Shown here: in pieces, positions 47,387 through 60,000 of the stretch
How positions within the stretch are numbered: position 1 is the stretch's first letter
Layout: each line of letters begins with the position of its first letter
Assembly (NCBI GenBank): GCA_000727475.1
Contig: KL647310.1
Location: 558,001 to 622,000 of the forward strand
Direction of reading: 5' to 3'
From: Sarcocystis neurona
Taxonomy: Eukaryota; Apicomplexa; Conoidasida; Eucoccidiorida; Sarcocystidae
Length of the DNA: 64,000 nt
Position numbers and translations under genes: made by a program
Notes under the pieces: model-generated
Databases searched by the model: none
Seen by the model: the letters and a program-made list of their open reading frames with translations, nothing else
What the model was told of the DNA's origin: nothing

Positions 47387-47649
47387 CCACGCTAGGGGAA
47401 GGCGTGTTGTCTACTATAATTTCTTGTGTGGGTGATCATCCTCTCAATGTTGTGCTCTACAAATATAGTTTTTGTTTCTCTTTCCTCCCCCCTCCCGCGT
47501 TGATATAAGGTTGTCCTGGATACTACGGATGGGGACGGTAGTGAACGGAGGAGGCGGATTTTTTTCCTAAGGAAGAAACCTTGGTCGTGCGTGCGCAGGG
47601 AAGGAAGGGGAGAAGTGTGTAAGGTTATTGGCCTCTATTCGCGTTGTTG

Positions 47650-47967
47650 ATGATTCACTTAACGGCTGGCAAGGGGGGAAATGCATGCGATCTCACGGCA
47701 TCTGCATGCAATATTGAAGATGTCGGCTGCTCGCGCTACTGCAAGACCGAAGTTTTTACGCGTGGGTCGGTTCGTGGTTGCTGTTTGCAACATTGCCAGA
47801 ATGAAACTACGATGTGTGAGGCGGTTGTTGGTACGTGGACGGCTATGTGGTGGGTAGGAACAAGTTTAACAATTCAGGGGATTGCTAGTGCTCCTCTTCC
47901 GTTGAATACTTTGCACGCCTCACCAGAACACCTTCACTCTACTGTTCTGTTCGACTACTCCGCTTAG
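47650..47967 (+). CDS. Small Cys-rich protein, unknown function
   Basis: ATG at 47650, 105 codons, eight Cys in the first 58 residues (CDLTASACNIEDVGCSRYC, then GCCLQHC). There is no signal peptide at this start, so if secreted it would need an upstream exon. It is longer than chance frames nearby. Two TGCATGC motifs lie inside the start of the ORF. No family recognised. Confidence 0.35.
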   Translation: MIHLTAGKGGNACDLTASACNIEDVGCSRYCKTEVFTRGSVRGCCLQHCQNETTMCEAVVGTWTAMWWVGTSLTIQGIASAPLPLNTLHASPEHLHSTVLFDYSA

Positions 47968-48393
47968 GAGGAAGATAGGACGGCGGCGCTCCGTTTTTCC
48001 GCTACTGTGCTTGTTTTCCTGCAAAAAGGGAAAGAGGATGCAGGGCAGGAGATGGGCGTCGACTCTAACTGCTGGTAACTAGAATGTTCAGTATCTGTGA
48101 AATGCCTATTCACATTTGTGTGAGCGCAAGAGCTTTCGCCTCTATGATTCGGAAGCTCCTAACAGTCGACTACGGCTGCTGCGCCAGTGTATGGGAGGTG
48201 CACTTTCAAAGAAGAAACAATCTTTTGCAGGGCGAGTTATCACGCGTGAGAGGACAAAGGCTTAAGCAGCCGTCCGCTGCTCTAGGTGTTTGCTGAGAGA
48301 TGCGGGAGAGAAGGGATCAGAGTGATCGGATGTGTGTGGGTGGACAACAGTACGATTAGGTAGGGAAGAAGGTCGACGAAGTGCTGGAGGTGA

Positions 48394-48606
48394 GGAGGAG
48401 GAGCGTACCACACATATCAAAACGACTTTCTTGTGGAGGCGGGAGCACAACTGGGAAGACAGAAGAGGCAGGAACAGGAAATACGAAGAAGGGGTGTTCT
48501 AAAGGAAACAGGATTGCCTGCGTCCTGCGTGGGCAGTGCTGCGGAAGAAGATTTCGATGCTTTTAGGTGGTGCGTGCGCTTCTGTGAAGCCACACAAGAG
48601 AACTAG
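48394..48606 (+). CDS. Candidate terminal exon, coiled-coil-like protein
   Basis: Open for 70 codons with no start codon of its own: AGAQLGRQKRQEQEIRRRG, then VGSAAEEDFDAFRW and stop TAG at 48604. Composition and codon choice look strongly coding. Upstream, CTGGAG|GTGAGG at 48390 ends a short frame KKVDEVLE; joining it to GCGGGAGCA at about 48439 keeps phase with a 49-nt intron. It is probably the 3' end of a plus-strand gene whose other exons lie in 47.1-48.4 kb. Confidence 0.45.
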   Translation, partial: GGGAYHTYQNDFLVEAGAQLGRQKRQEQEIRRRGVLKETGLPASCVGSAAEEDFDAFRWCVRFCEATQEN

Positions 48607-48880
48607 CATGGGTGGCCATTTATAAGAGTCATAGTTTATTTTTGATAGGTGAGGAAAGGAGTGAAAATCCGGTCGTGAAAAGTAGAGACCGGATACCTCG
48701 TCTTTTTTATTTCTGGATAACAATGTGCGCTCGAACTTTTCCATCGGGACGCCGCCGCTACTGCTTCTGCGAAGGACGCTGCAGCAGTAGGTGTAGAGGA
48801 TTCAGTGCGACAGCAGATACCTCAGCAGTACAGACCTTCACAGCAGAAAGTGCAGCCGCTACAACGCGCCAAGCAGTGCA

Positions 48881-49036
48881 GTAGACCCACTAGCTGCTGC
48901 CGCCTGTGGAAGAGAAAGAAGATTTGCGCTAACCATCCCAGCTGCGGAACCGCGTACAGGAGACGCAGCAGCAGCCCCTGCTCCAGCGGTACGGTTGAAA
49001 GCATCAGTGGCACCCACACGAGTAGCTGATAATTAG
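48881..49036 (+). CDS. Ala-rich candidate terminal exon
   Basis: The frame reads VDPLAAAACGRERRFALTIP, then AAEPRTGDAAAAPAPAVRLK, and stops at 49034. It is typical of Ala-rich coccidian coding sequence. An overlapping frame ending at 48884 (TAESAAATTRQAVQ) may be the preceding exon. No homology. Confidence 0.35.
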   Translation, partial: VDPLAAAACGRERRFALTIPAAEPRTGDAAAAPAPAVRLKASVAPTRVADN

Positions 49037-49082
49037 GTGCACACACGGTCATCTCGCGGCTGCTTCGTGTATACAGTCGTGC

Positions 49083-49328
49083 ATGTGTGAGCAACGTGGT
49101 CGTACCACAGCAGGACGGGCCAGCGCCTGCGGGTGTGTACCGACATTACCTACATGCAGAAACACTGGTAGAAATAAACACGTTTTCGCTTCAACGCACC
49201 CGATTGACGGGGAAGGTGTCCCAGCAGAAAACGTCTTACAGGGGGCAGCAGAGCGAGCAGCAGCTGGCGTGCTCAGAAAGTGCAAGGGCAGGCGTGTAAA
49301 CTACAACATTCAATATGGGAGGCGATAA
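49083..49328 (+). CDS. Small open frame, low confidence
   Basis: About 80 codons ending AAERAAAGVLRKCKGRRVNY and stop at 49328. Two plus frames overlap here, and neither has a firm start. Confidence 0.22.
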   Translation: MCEQRGRTTAGRASACGCVPTLPTCRNTGRNKHVFASTHPIDGEGVPAENVLQGAAERAAAGVLRKCKGRRVNYNIQYGRR

Positions 49329-49329
49329 C

Positions 49330-51390
49330 GTTGTGCTTGGATCTTAAATATGTATATCCTTGACATTTGTATTCATACCTCAAATATGTGGCCTATGATT
49401 GGAAGGGTGCACTGCTGTAGGAGGGTACGGAGTCAGTCATGAGTTTGACGGCCACATAACCATTTGTAAAAGGTCTCTGGCTTCCGAGCTGAAGGTTCAA
49501 GGCCTTAAGTCCGCTGCGTAAGCATCCTGAACCTCAGCGACTTCCGAGCCTGAAACATCAGGAGGAACCATTCTCCGCGGAGGCGCACTGGCCGCGTTCT
49601 GCGTCAGCGGCGATGTCAGCGACGTGCTGGGTCATGCTGCGTGTGTAGTGAAGCAGCAGTGAAGTAAATCTCTATGCTGACAGACTCAAGGAAAGGCTGT
49701 GTGCTAGGGTGCTCTTCACAGAGTGAACCCACAGCGATGCAGAAGTCGACAGAAGATCATCGACTATAGTAATTGTTTCTACCATTTGTTCTTGAAGTGA
49801 GATGCACTACTGCTAAAACGCTTTCGCGGCGTGGAAGCGTATGAATCTTATAATTATTACGACTGTTAGGGAGGAAATTGCGCGAAGCCTGAACGGTACG
49901 TGTAGTAATGGTGAATTGCGTCTGCATTCATCATTTAGATGTGTGTATGTAGAAATAATCTCGTGTGCACACGTCAACAGAAAACGGAAACCGCGGAAAT
50001 TCTCGTACCTACACTCGTCTGTACACATACTTACGTACGTAGGAGCTGCTGTGTGCGCGTGTCATTTCTTTGTGCGTTTCTAATGGCGAAAATCAGGATC
50101 AAGAAGTAACGGTGGATTTGTATGCTTTCGGTATTGTGTAACTTCAGACCTGAATACCTGTCTCGATACATGTGCGTATGAACGTGTATGTGCGTTGAAC
50201 TGTGTACGTATGTGAGTTCACCCCACCAGTAGACTTTCACAACACGTGTTTCGAGTTCTGCTTGTGCTTTGTGGAGTGAGTCGTGGCTTTTCGAACTTGT
50301 GGAAGCGACACGTAGTGCATCAGCGATTTGCTGCGAAACTAACCTGACGTTCACCTCGTAAATCCTCCTAGAGTCGTGGCACAAATGTGTGTCAGCAGTA
50401 GGGAATGCACCGTCAGTGTGTTTTTTCGTCGCTTCGTCGATCAGCACACAAAAGTGCTTCTTCGACACAAAATTCAACCAGTGGTGCAGCGGTAGGAGAC
50501 GCCAGAGGGCAACTGCCGAAGGTGCCGGTGACGCAGCAGTAGGTATGTTAATGCAGCTTCAGGTAGTGTCGGTTACGCTCATCCACAGTAGTAGCACCGT
50601 GCTCAAAAGTGGCGCGTGCAGCCTGTGGAGAGATGAATATGAACGCTTAGGCATCGCTTTGCATGTGACACGACTGACTGATAGTGCACCAGTGAACGGC
50701 GCACCACAGTCAACGTCGAAGTACCGAAATTTTGAGGGACAAACACGCGAGCGATTATCACGAATGCAGCGGTTGCTTTTTAGATACTGAAAATCAGAAC
50801 AACGTTTTCTATTCTGCCAGCGTGCTGGCTAAACCCACTCCGGTACCCTCTTCCAAAGCATGCTGTTTGGGAGCATGCATCTGTAGACGATCCGTACGGT
50901 TCGTAAATAGTGTGTGGTAGCTGACTGATTGGAACGCAGCCAAATAATAGACTGCATACCGCGACTTCGCAGACGTGCGTACAACTGGCAGGAACTGCAT
51001 CGTACATTGCGTATTACCTTTCCACAGTAAAAAGTGTGCAATCGTGCCACACTGTTATTAGTATGATGACAGTGCCGATATCGGCCTGTCTGCACGAATT
51101 CACGGTGCACGCGAGTCACATCCGCTCTCAACGCGTAATAATTTTACGTTCTTGGCACACCCCAGTTATTTCTTCCTTGCCCACTAGTATCCCCGGTACG
51201 CACAGAAGGGCCGGTGAACACACTTCGACAGCAGGAATTATTCACTTGCATCAACACTGCTCGACGGGTACGTCGGGGCGTGAGTGTGCGCTTATTTGTG
51301 TACGTCTGAGCATGAATACGTAAGTGCGCACATCTGTACTTCTGTAGGCCCCTCATTGTCTCTGTCTCTCTCTCTCCCTCTCTCTCTCTT
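49330..51390. other. Mostly plain DNA
   Basis: One frame (50560-50790, plus) ends in a plausible basic tail (RDEYERLGIALHVTRLTDSA). No start, no homology. Nothing else is supportable. Confidence 0.4.
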
Positions 51391-51391
51391 T

Positions 51392-52054
51392 TCACATATA
51401 TATACGTACAGGTGCATATACCTTTTTAGGTGAGATCTCGATACGGAGTTGCATGAAGTAGGCGTAATTCAGAGAAAGTCCTTCAACATACATCTCGCAA
51501 TTTCGACTTAGCACATTCTCTGCGCGGTCAACACATCTCACTTCTGGTTCCTGCGCCGCACACGCCCCTCCGGGGACAGCAGCAAGTGAAAGTTTGACCG
51601 CTGCACTTAAACGCCGTTGTGCCCTGCACCTCGGAAGGGTATCAGACATTTTAAATGAATTTATAGGGGACAAGGGGCGACCGTGTGCACTCGTAGTGAA
51701 CGTGGATGTTTTACCCGTTTCCTCGGAAGTTTGCTTTGTACGAAACCTTCGTACTGGTCCTGACAAGGGACGACCGTGTGCACTCGTAGTGAAGGTAGAT
51801 GTTTTACCTGTTTCCTGGGACGTTTGCTTTGTACTAGACCATCGTATTGCTCCTGGAAAGCTTGCCAAGAACAACGCTGTCACTGATGTCGGAACGGGCA
51901 AGTCCCTACCCTCACGCATATGTTTTTGCCGTACACAATATGTGCACTCGTGCATATCGTGCATCCGTGTGAGCATACATAATGCGTATGATTTTTCGAA
52001 ACTTCTCGTAATACATACATACGGTTTACGAACTAGACGTAAACAGTAAATCAT
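51392..52054 (-). CDS. 220-codon ORF with a 31-residue internal duplication
   Basis: ATG at 52054 and stop at 51392 make this the longest ATG-started frame in the plain part of the window. Residues about 78-108 and 109-139 are near-identical repeats (TKQTS(Q/E)ETGKTSTFTTSAHG). The rest is Arg/Ser/Cys-rich with no signal peptide or domain. The antisense frame is also open (151 codons), as the 93-bp unit keeps both frames. Coding is plausible, not proven. Confidence 0.38.
   Translation of the reverse strand: MIYCLRLVRKPYVCITRSFEKSYALCMLTRMHDMHECTYCVRQKHMREGRDLPVPTSVTALFLASFPGAIRWSSTKQTSQETGKTSTFTTSAHGRPLSGPVRRFRTKQTSEETGKTSTFTTSAHGRPLSPINSFKMSDTLPRCRAQRRLSAAVKLSLAAVPGGACAAQEPEVRCVDRAENVLSRNCEMYVEGLSLNYAYFMQLRIEISPKKVYAPVRIYM
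51669..51854. repeat. 93-bp tandem duplication
   Basis: The unit starting GACAAGG at 51669 recurs at 51762 with about a dozen substitutions. The period, 93, is divisible by three, so frames are preserved through both copies. Confidence 0.9.
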
Positions 52055-52059
52055 TAAGC

Positions 52060-54800
52060 CGTTGACTCTGCACGTCTATATGGAAACATGGGCCGATGTA
52101 TGTCAATTAAGATGAACAGGAGCGTATATGCGTTTCGCGTAGTATGTAGGCATACAGAGCATTTACGAATTGTTGATGTGCGTACATAAGGGGCGCATAG
52201 ATGGGCACGACCAGATACGTGTTCGTTCTGAAGTGCCCTCGTTCCACAGCCAGCGCAGACGACTCGCAAGACTGTCCCCGCCGGCGATGGAGTTGTGCAA
52301 ACGTGGGTGAACTAGAGGTCACGCTACTTATGTAGCTGCATATTTTGTGGTTTTCTTCTTGTGAAAGAGATACAATTATATTAGTAGCTTATCGCCCTAA
52401 AATTCCCAAGTGGTCGCGACAGTGGCACCCGATATCTTCAAGGAACAGATGATGTTTATTCTCAAAAGCCTATCACATTGATACGACTCTGACCACTAAG
52501 AGCCCGCAACAGACGTCATCGAGAGTGCTCACTCGCCACAGCTTTGTCGACCCAGAAGTGGCGTGTGCAGTCATATTTGCTGTTCGCCCACTGAATCGAT
52601 ACCGCAGTACTGAATGCATTTCCGTATTGTAGCTGCGGCTCTCCGGTTCTGACAGAAGCCGTTTTTATATATACCAGACGTCTGGAGAAAGCAAATACTT
52701 TGGCGCGTTGCCCTATCCCCCCTTCCTCTGGCCGGGCAAAGCGTCTATTTCTGCTGCGTCGTAGGATTATCGTAAGGGAGATGCAGACTGAATGTTCGTG
52801 CTACAAGTTGTACAGATGTAGCTCGCGCGGACTTCGCAAAACGTAAAGCGCTTGTTCTGGATGCGACGGACGTGCAGCCAATGCGCACAGACGTACAGCG
52901 TCATATGGAATAGACTGATCATAGTTATGACATCTGATCGCTTCGCTCAGGTATACGTACACCTGTGGCTCTAGCGGACATATCTCCAGTATCAATTAGC
53001 GGCGCATTTACTCCGTTTCCTGCACTGTGCTGTTCCGCAGGGCAGCAGGCACAGACGAACACTTTGCAATGTAATCTCGAGAAAGCGGACGAGTCCAAGA
53101 AGCAAGCGTTCATTCCTTCTCCATACGCATTGCTGATGAGATTTGAGCCCCAATCTTCCATCAAACGCAATCACAATACATGGGCGTTAGAACAGACATG
53201 GCAGAACTCCTGGACAGTTTTACACTAGGGATTTCCTTTGTAGAGGAATACGTACACATGCATTTATGAATATCCGTGCAGCCGAGAGATACGAAAAATT
53301 GACGGCTTACAAAATGTGACAAATTGCAGATGCATGGGGCTCGAATTTCAAGACCGCACTGTCGCTCCCTGCGCAGCTGCGTTCTGTCAGCCACAATTCG
53401 GCGTCCACATTCACAACTGCTTTATTGCCAGAGGTTCACGCATACCTGTATGTTTTCAACCATACGAGGGTGCACACGTCTACGTCTATATATACCGCTC
53501 CGCCCGTCATGTGACTCGGGTGGCTCGACTGTTTCAGGTGTCTGGCACCAAGGGAAAACCTACTTTGTGAAGTCTCGTTGCCGACACGCACGTATAAGTG
53601 TATTAATAATGAGTGATCCAGCTAGCACTAGTGCACAAAAGGGAAATCAGTCGCGAAGGCGCAAGCGTGTTGTAAATTAGATTTCGTGAAGGGCTGCACA
53701 CTTCGAGGTAACTCCCCGGCCTTACATGACGACGCAAGCGTATCTGGTCAAGGCAGGCCCACAGCACTTGGAAATGCAACGGATCTAGACCAATGTGGAA
53801 CAGCTGGTAGACTTAGTTGCAAATAGATTGTTTCAAATTGGAAACCCCGGTCGCGTTTTTCTTTAACTGAATTTGGGGACACACCGCCCGAGGTAAAGAG
53901 TAGGCGCGAACGTAACGGAAAAACATGGCGTCGGGCCGCCAACTTGAGGGGAAAAATTGTATTGCCTTGTGAGGCTAGATTACAGCCGTGCTGCACTTTC
54001 ACTGAAACGCCAATGTCACCGCTGAGTGGTAAACACTTTTCATGTCTTGTTGAAATGCTGCGGTCGAAAGAGTCCGAAGAGACCGGTGCGGACCTGAAAC
54101 TGTGCGCCGCCACGGCTGAATACTCCCACCAGTGGCATTCAATTCCTTCTGTTGAAGAAGGAAATGAATACCACCAGTCCCATGTAGATCGTTACAAAAG
54201 CAGCGACTACCAGAACTGCAACACACATGCGCCCCGCAGAAGCACGCGAAGGCAAGCTGCACTTGCAATCCACCAGAGTAGACGTGTACCTACACATCTA
54301 TGCTGACGGGTGTGTGTGTATTCCAAACGGCCACTGCGCGTCGTTCAAGGCAACGCACGTCCTCGTAGCCCTTAAAGTTGCGTAGAACCCTTCCAACTGA
54401 AGCACCTCATGGATTGTCAGCGGTTTCAAGAAAGTGCTAGTAATGACCTTGAAAGTCACGACTTCGTTCTATATACGCCGAAGAAATGGGCAGCGCTATA
54501 CTGAGCAGCGCGTTCCGAGTGTAATGCAGGGGAATTGAAGAGAGAGAAGCCCAGGCGGCTCCTGGGTCGGACGAAGGACTCAGAGACGGCAGCGCAGATA
54601 TCCGCGAGAAATGCAGTCTACGCTGCGCACAAATGGCTACAATTCCATCATCTACTCATAATACCAGCGAAGATGGAACTCCATGTACCGGGGGTTCCTG
54701 GTGAATACTACAACTGGTAAAGCACGCTAGACCGCACAAAAGGACGACTAGTAAGACGGGCTATCGACACTACTAGCGTCACTAACACTCGTGTCAGCGA
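52060..54800. other. No supportable gene
   Basis: Short frames only. An imperfect inverted repeat (14 bp arms, one mismatch) lies at 54137-54169. Confidence 0.45.
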
Positions 54801-54810
54801 GCAAGTTGTT

Positions 54811-55703
54811 CTACGTAACCGCACCAAGAATCATGGTCTCGAACCCACGTTCCGTACAGCGGATTTCAATTGGGGGCACCGTGACCCACCCGACCAGAAG
54901 CTGACTATCAGTGGAGCGGCGTGGTTGAATTTACGTCTTCTTTACCCGCTGAACAGAACGGAAAGGAGCACTTGTAGATGGACACGTACTGAACGTAAGT
55001 GGGAACAGCCGAGCGTATCTCAAAGTACTAGCAAACAAGTACGTGAGGGCAGTCCAGTGCCGCCTTACTCCTACAGGCTACACACGATCATCCTAGCCGA
55101 TTCTACTACAGACGGACGACACGCTAGAACAGGAAGCACCTGGGTATATCTGTGATTTTGAAAGATTAGACATGAACGAGGACAGCCAGACCCATCTTTA
55201 CTGCTCCAGAGAGGAGAACCCACTCGGGAGCGGCTACCCGGTCTTCTGCTACTCCGGAGTCAACGGAAGGGGGGACAGCTAAACATCTGTTTACTTACTA
55301 GAGAGTCGATAGAAGTGAGAACACGCTCGAGCGAACCCATCTCATGCGCAAAGGAGAAGCACGAACAACTGAAGACAAGACGTACAAACATGCGTGAATA
55401 CAAATGCGAGCAGCGGACCTAGCCCAACCTCTCTCTGCGTTGAAGATACGTACGTCAGTCCACAGGGGGCACGTGCTCTCGGAATGATACATATATCATA
55501 AATGACCACATGTATGTACATAGACGTATATTCAGATTTGGACTCGGAGGTGAGTAGTGCCCACCAGGCTACGCAAACAAAACACAGGAACGCAGAAAAA
55601 ACACGAAGAGGGAAGACACTTTCTGCCTCACCGATTCCCAGGAGCCGTCTCAGTCGTCGCTTGTGCGCCTCTGCCTCCGCGATGCGTTGCACTTCCTCTT
55701 GTT
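54811..55703 (-). CDS. Candidate four-exon 3' end of an unknown gene
   Basis: Exons 55703-55632, 55368-55299, 55200-55140 and 54900-54811 chain in phase and end at TAG. The first follows TTTTCCTTTTTCTGCAG and ends ATCG|GTGAGG; it reads EEVQRIAEAEAHKRRLRRLL, a clear amphipathic helix. The second ends at CTCTA|GTAAGT. The third follows CTCCTCTCTGGAGCAG. The last reads VPPIEIRCTERGFETMILGA. Upstream, the frame RFPVKKNLYTVWLKRKQL would join in phase through a 32-nt intron (55735-55704). No family recognised. A plus-strand frame (54925-55155) overlaps and is an alternative. Confidence 0.4.
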
Positions 55704-55879
55704 CTGCAGAAAAAGGAAAAGCTAATCCCAGGAACCCAGTTGTTTCCGTTTAAGCCACACTGTGTACAAGTTTTTCTTGACTGGGAAGCGCCTGGTGCGA
55801 ACTGATTCGAACCACAAGAACTGCCAAGCACCACCGAGCGCGACTACATAAAGTAATTGTAAGTATGTACGCGTCTGCA

Positions 55880-56260
55880 TGTATACACTGATACCCATCT
55901 TCATTACACATATATGTCCACACATACATATATATATATGTGAGTACGTGTATGTAGACGTGTATCCAGACATACGTAGTCATGTAGATCTCTCCATATA
56001 ACCGGAACACGTCCTTATGTGTTCATGTGAATCTACGTCTACACGCAAGCCTACACATGTGTACCCGTACACACGTGTGGGCGCGGAAATATACGTGTGT
56101 GTGCGTATCTGTTACACATACATCTGTACCTCTTTCTCTCTATATATATATGCGCACGTACACGTAGAGCCTTACACACGTGTATCTACATATATTTCCA
56201 CAGAATCACGTACACAAACGTATACATATATGTATGTGTATGCTAATACAAATGACTTTG
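55880..56260. repeat. TA/CA microsatellite cluster
   Basis: (TA)n and CACATA/TACACG alternation. The Tyr/Thr/His-rich frames here are artefacts. Confidence 0.75.
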
Positions 56261-58245
56261 CATTGTTGATGTAGTGTACTACATTTCACTGCATGGTAGA
56301 TGCGTGTACCGCCCCCCGCTTCCGCCTTGCGCTTCTCTGAAATCTTTATCACGTAAGAAGTGCAGTTTTCTGCAAGAGGCCCGACTCTACGAGCTGCTCT
56401 TCAACAGATTAATCTTGTGGCAACGTGCTGCTCTGCGTAAACGTCTATCTTTATAAGGTCGTGCAAATATACATTCGGATCTATCCATATATGTACATCC
56501 CCACGTAAGAATTCTTGTGAGAGAGAGGCAGCAAACACACCCGCACGTCACGTAAAAGGGCACGACACAACCACCTGCCATCCGTCTCCCTACCCGGGTC
56601 TTCTACGTTTCTTCCGCAATATGCCGGCGCACGTAACTTTCCACGAACGTCCCGTACACGTGTACAGAAACAATATAACATACACATTTAGATATACATG
56701 TGCACCTAGCTCACGTAGATACAGATTCACGTACGGAGGCGGATGAGAAACGGAAGGCCTGTCTGTAGAGGCAGACCTGCCGGGTTATTAAGGGCACCAG
56801 ATATGATTACGCTTCAATAGTCGAGTGCGGTGACACCTACAAGCACACGCAGAGGCCTCGTAGATGTATCCACACACACATTGTATAGTGACGTTGGAGA
56901 TGATTTGTTTGCAGGTACAGGAATACGAAGATACCATTACTTGTAATCACGTGCAGCTTCACCGACGATGCGCACGCGTCAAGTATTTGAAGGAAACGTC
57001 TACACACGAAATCACACGTGTGTACCGACGCATATACGAGAGCGCTACCCTACACCTCTGTTCATACGGACTTGAGAATATATGTATATACGTGTATTAT
57101 ATATGTATATGTAGGCTGTGCCTCTACAAAGTCAATGTGAGCGAAGATGGCAGGCGAAGAGTAGACACGACAAAGAAAGAAACGTGTGTATACGCTGCTG
57201 GATGTACGCCTGTGAACTGCAATTTCCCCCTACGTCACGCGGCTCTTTGATTCTACAGTACGTTCACACACAACAAACATATTTAAAAGAATACACATCT
57301 GTGCGTCAACTTGAGAGTGCCGGGAAAATTCATCTGTCTTACTTGCTTTCTCGATTTGAGCGTGGTGGTCGATGCGCCCCTGCAACAAAAGTGTCAACAG
57401 CGCCCAACAGCGGGCTCACGACGAAGAAAAGAAGCTGCAGAAGGAAGGAGAATGTAGAGGCGTGAAAGTGGTCAACGCTTGACGTAGGAGTTCATATGCA
57501 GCCGCCCCAAAACTAGAACGGAGACGAGACGGAAGCAAAAGAAGGCGACGACACACCACCGGAGACGCGTGAAGAAAACGTACGTTTTTTGACGACCCCG
57601 TCAGTTCACAGAGGGCGAGCTACAGGGATAGCAAGCTCTCAACTAGTACGCTGCAGTGGCTAGCCGTACCTAACAGCCATACGCATACATCTTTCCCTCT
57701 ATGTGAGGGTGTGTGTACACATGTGAAGGGACAGTGTAGGTATATACACATATGTCTAGACGGATGTACGCAGACCTTCGTCTGCACACAGACGGCAGAA
57801 TATATATATATATATGTATTCGTTGACGTGTGTGGGGACGATGCAAACGCGTGCTTGTGCGGACCGGTGTCCGTTCAAGCATACGAATATTATCCTTCTC
57901 CACTACGCTGTAGGTGTGACGAGTACTCGACACACAACGTACTTTACAATACACGCGCGCGAGTTTGTTTGCGGCTATATACGTGGCTTTCTATCTGCAG
58001 ACACAGATACACAAATACGTATGTAGATACATATACATACATACGCGATATACGTATGTATACATGAGAAGGCGCGGTGAAGAGTATCATGTGTGTCTGC
58101 ATCCATACATGCGTGAGGGTCATTCACGTGTACGTGTACAGGTGTATAGCGACACAGGGAAAGCACTTAGGCCCAGAGATACGTACACAGTTATACATAC
58201 ATGCGTATGCGCAGACTTCACGTATACATACACATATATATACAT
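56261..58245. other. No supportable gene
   Basis: Plain DNA with TA microsatellites near 57070-57110, 57800 and 58020-58060. No gene is called. Confidence 0.45.
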
Positions 58246-58656
58246 TTAGATGAAAAGGGGGGAGAGAAGTAAACGAGCTGTGTAGGTGTTGAGGCAGCGG
58301 GTGACGGGGGCTGCAGGAGAGAATTCAGGCAGATCGCCAGTGCAGCAGGAGGACGATTTGTTGTCGTTGCTGCTGCTAGTCCTTCTTTGGCTGCCTTTCC
58401 CTTCGCTTATGGAGAGAGAAGATACAGCTCCGTTGCTGGTGGACTGCTGGTGTGTCTTTTCAGTCTGGGGAGGCGGAGAAGGCGGGGAAGCGAAGAAGAA
58501 CGAGTGACATGAGGAAAAGTAAGAAGCGGAGGAAGCAGCAGCGCCACTTGAAGAACAGAACGCCAAAAAGGAGAAAATGAGAAGCAAAATCTCCCTCACT
58601 TCCTCGAGCCTTTGGTGGTCACTCTTCGTCACACACAGCTTCTTCAGCGTGTCGCT
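58246..58656 (-). CDS. Candidate exon with a helix and Ser-rich tail
   Basis: After CTGTTCCTGCTTCAG the frame reads SDTLKKLCVTKSDHQRLEEV, then a hydrophobic stretch (REILLLIFSFLAFC) and a Ser-rich tail to a stop at 58246. GAA|GTGAGG at about 58608 is a strong alternative donor, in which case only the first 16 or so codons are exon. No homology. Confidence 0.35.
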   Translation of the reverse strand, partial: SDTLKKLCVTKSDHQRLEEVREILLLIFSFLAFCSSSGAAASSASYFSSCHSFFFASPPSPPPQTEKTHQQSTSNGAVSSLSISEGKGSQRRTSSSNDNKSSSCCTGDLPEFSPAAPVTRCLNTYTARLLLSPLFI

Positions 58657-59049
58657 CTGAAGCAGGAACAGCAGCACTCCCCACACCCACACACACAGGT
58701 GCGCGGTTCTTTTGTTATCGTCGCCTTCTTTAACCAACACTTCCGTCTCCCCACTTTTCCTTTCTCTTCACGTCCTTCACACACTAGCGCGCCCTTTCGA
58801 GCTGTCTGTCTCTCTCTATCTGTTCATGTTTCTTTATACGTCCCTGCGACAGTTTCTACCTCTCGCTTTCGGTCTACACACATGCACGCATATGTGTCTG
58901 CCTGGAAGCACGGACGGGACGTTATACAGCGGACAAGGAAATTCTTCAGAGAGAAAGCGCAGTGTCACGCGTACCCACGCCAGCAGAGCTGCGACGTCAT
59001 AACACGGCGACACAGACATGCAGGCAGCTGCTATTGGGTGGTTAACACT

Positions 59050-60000
59050 CCCGTATATCGACACAAGCATAACGCATTTGTATATATATATATATATATG
59101 TATGTACGTACACACAGCCACATGTCGGTGTATACATCCGTATAGACGCATACACCCATATACGTGCCTGTGTAGAGTATACGTCCATATGTCTACGAAC
59201 ATATGCGACTACGATCACATACTACGTGAACGCACATATATATATATATATATGTGTAGAGTACGGAGAGAAGTCGAAAGTACGTACGCAGAAACGCACA
59301 CAAAGGCCTCTACATTCCTTCTAAAATCATTCACACAAAGACACACGGGTACACACATAGATATATGTAAATAGATTGCGTATATGTAAAGACATATATA
59401 TAATAAGGCCACCCACACAAATATATACGGCCCCGTTTGTAGGTCCATACATCCGCAGGCAAGGGCACGCGATACAGCAGACAGACACACGCCTGTAGAC
59501 GTGCACGTACACACGTACACACATACAGGCAGCTATATTCAAATGTATATATATATATATACGTATACATGTATACAGAGGCCACAAGAGATATATGTAC
59601 ATACACGAATACAGGAAACTATACGTGCACCTGGAGACTCACACATAGGCAACTATAGATATATATATAGAGAGAGAGACAGGGAGAGACAGGCAAATGC
59701 GAATACAAGGATACACACACACATAGGCAAGTATGGATAGATACACGTACATATATAGACGCAACCGTGGACATATATACATATATATATATATATACGT
59801 ACACACTCACAGGCAACTGCTGATATATGTTTCAATACATACACACACACGTAGGGACAACTACAGAACTATGTGTATATGTATGCATATATATATATAT
59901 ATATCTGTACACAGGCAGCTGTTGGTGTGTGTGTGTATGTAGAGAGAGGCATATATAGATCTATATGCAGATACATGTATATACGCGTATGCGTATGCCC
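59050..60000. repeat. Long TA/CA microsatellite block
   Basis: Several (TA)n runs of 12-20 bp set in CACATA and GTACAC alternation. No unit is conserved enough to be a satellite. Confidence 0.85.

Noticed and set aside
54790..54880. GGTTCGAGACC, a tRNA B-box-like string (minus), and similar strings near 275 and 55806
   Set aside because: T-stem pairing fails and no D-arm, anticodon stem or acceptor stem can be drawn.
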